Origin: Acidobacteria bacterium 37-71-11
GTDB lineage: Bacteria > Acidobacteriota > Thermoanaerobaculia > Thermoanaerobaculales > Thermoanaerobaculaceae
Assembly: GCA_002279285.1 (NCBI GenBank)
Contig: NCBR01000104.1
Coordinates: forward strand, 1 to 13,592
Direction of reading: 5' to 3'
DNA length: 13,592 nt
Below are positions 13,495 to 13,592 of this stretch, one piece after another. Under the pieces are notes generated by a model. The model did no database searches. It was given only the letters and a program-made list of their open reading frames with translations, and was not told the origin of the DNA. Each line of letters opens with the position of its first letter. Within the stretch, counting starts at the first letter, position 1. The translations under genes and the position numbers were made by a program.

Positions 13495-13587
13495 TTTTGC
13501 CCCGCGGGCTGCGGCCGTGTCGCTCGGGCGGCGCATCGAGCGCCGCCCTCCGACCCGCCTGCGCGTGCGACCGAGCTGGCCAGATCG
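13495..13587 (+). repeat. 93-bp repeat, direct copy; runs to near the window end
   Basis: Identical over 93 bp to the reverse complement of 9815-9907, and its first ~36 bp also match the left terminal repeat at 9314-9349 in direct orientation. The window ends 5 bp later, so the remainder of this element is not visible. Between 13400 and 13592 there is no credible gene. Confidence 0.9.
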
Positions 13588-13592
13588 ACGGG

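Noticed and set aside
9250..13587. CRISPR array
   Set aside because: The repeated segments are few, widely spaced, long and partly inverted; there are no regularly spaced short repeats and no cas genes.

Overview
This is a GC-rich, gene-dense bacterial fragment. It probably comes from a diderm (Gram-negative-type) organism: there is a predicted lipopolysaccharide-type sugar kinase, an ArnT-like membrane glycosyltransferase, a periplasmic type II asparaginase and a PilZ protein. The GC content, mixed gene content and dispersed palindromic intergenic repeats would fit Acidobacteriota or another soil/sediment lineage, but nothing here fixes the taxon. No phage, plasmid, CRISPR, transposase, rRNA or tRNA is visible.

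Layout. 1-1116: an open reading frame, cut by the window edge, whose first ~155 codons are an internal piece of UvrA and whose last ~215 codons are the C-terminal part of an AMP-forming acyl-CoA synthetase, joined in frame. 1212-2848: two co-directional TPM-domain genes, the first carrying a perfect 57-bp tandem duplication at its 3' end. 2866-3288 (minus): ribosome-rescue hydrolase ArfB. 3345-3430: a REP/BIME-like element with three hairpins. 3504-3890: short YigZ/IMPACT-family protein. 3916-5499 (minus): POT-family peptide transporter, divergent from a PilZ gene (5659-6006) that has a clear -35/-10 promoter. 6038-7987 (minus): ArnT/PMT-like glycosyltransferase, divergent from a secreted type II L-asparaginase (8130-9206). 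9207-9935: a gene-free stretch holding a ~600-bp element with perfect 40-bp terminal inverted repeats. 9936-10868 (minus): EamA/DMT transporter, divergent from a UMF1/Atg22-type MFS transporter (11029-12570) whose promoter contains a strong G-quadruplex-type G-run array. 12617-13399: LPS-kinase-like (InaA/WaaP) protein. 13400-13592: another copy of the repeat family, running off the window end.

How the genes relate. There is no large operon; most genes are single units in divergent or convergent pairs. The two TPM genes are the only clear operon. The glycosyltransferase and LPS kinase both fit cell-envelope work. The asparaginase and peptide transporter both fit amino-acid/peptide scavenging, but they are not adjacent and a functional link is only a guess.

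Most unusual points: the UvrA/acyl-CoA-synthetase chimera (a real deletion or a misassembly); the repeat family, with 93-bp perfect inverted copies flanking three genes; a CACTGCGTG hairpin motif whose flanking base pair covaries between copies; and several start codons lying within about 9 nt of a -10-like hexamer, which suggests leaderless or near-leaderless transcripts. I see no convincing undescribed multi-gene system.
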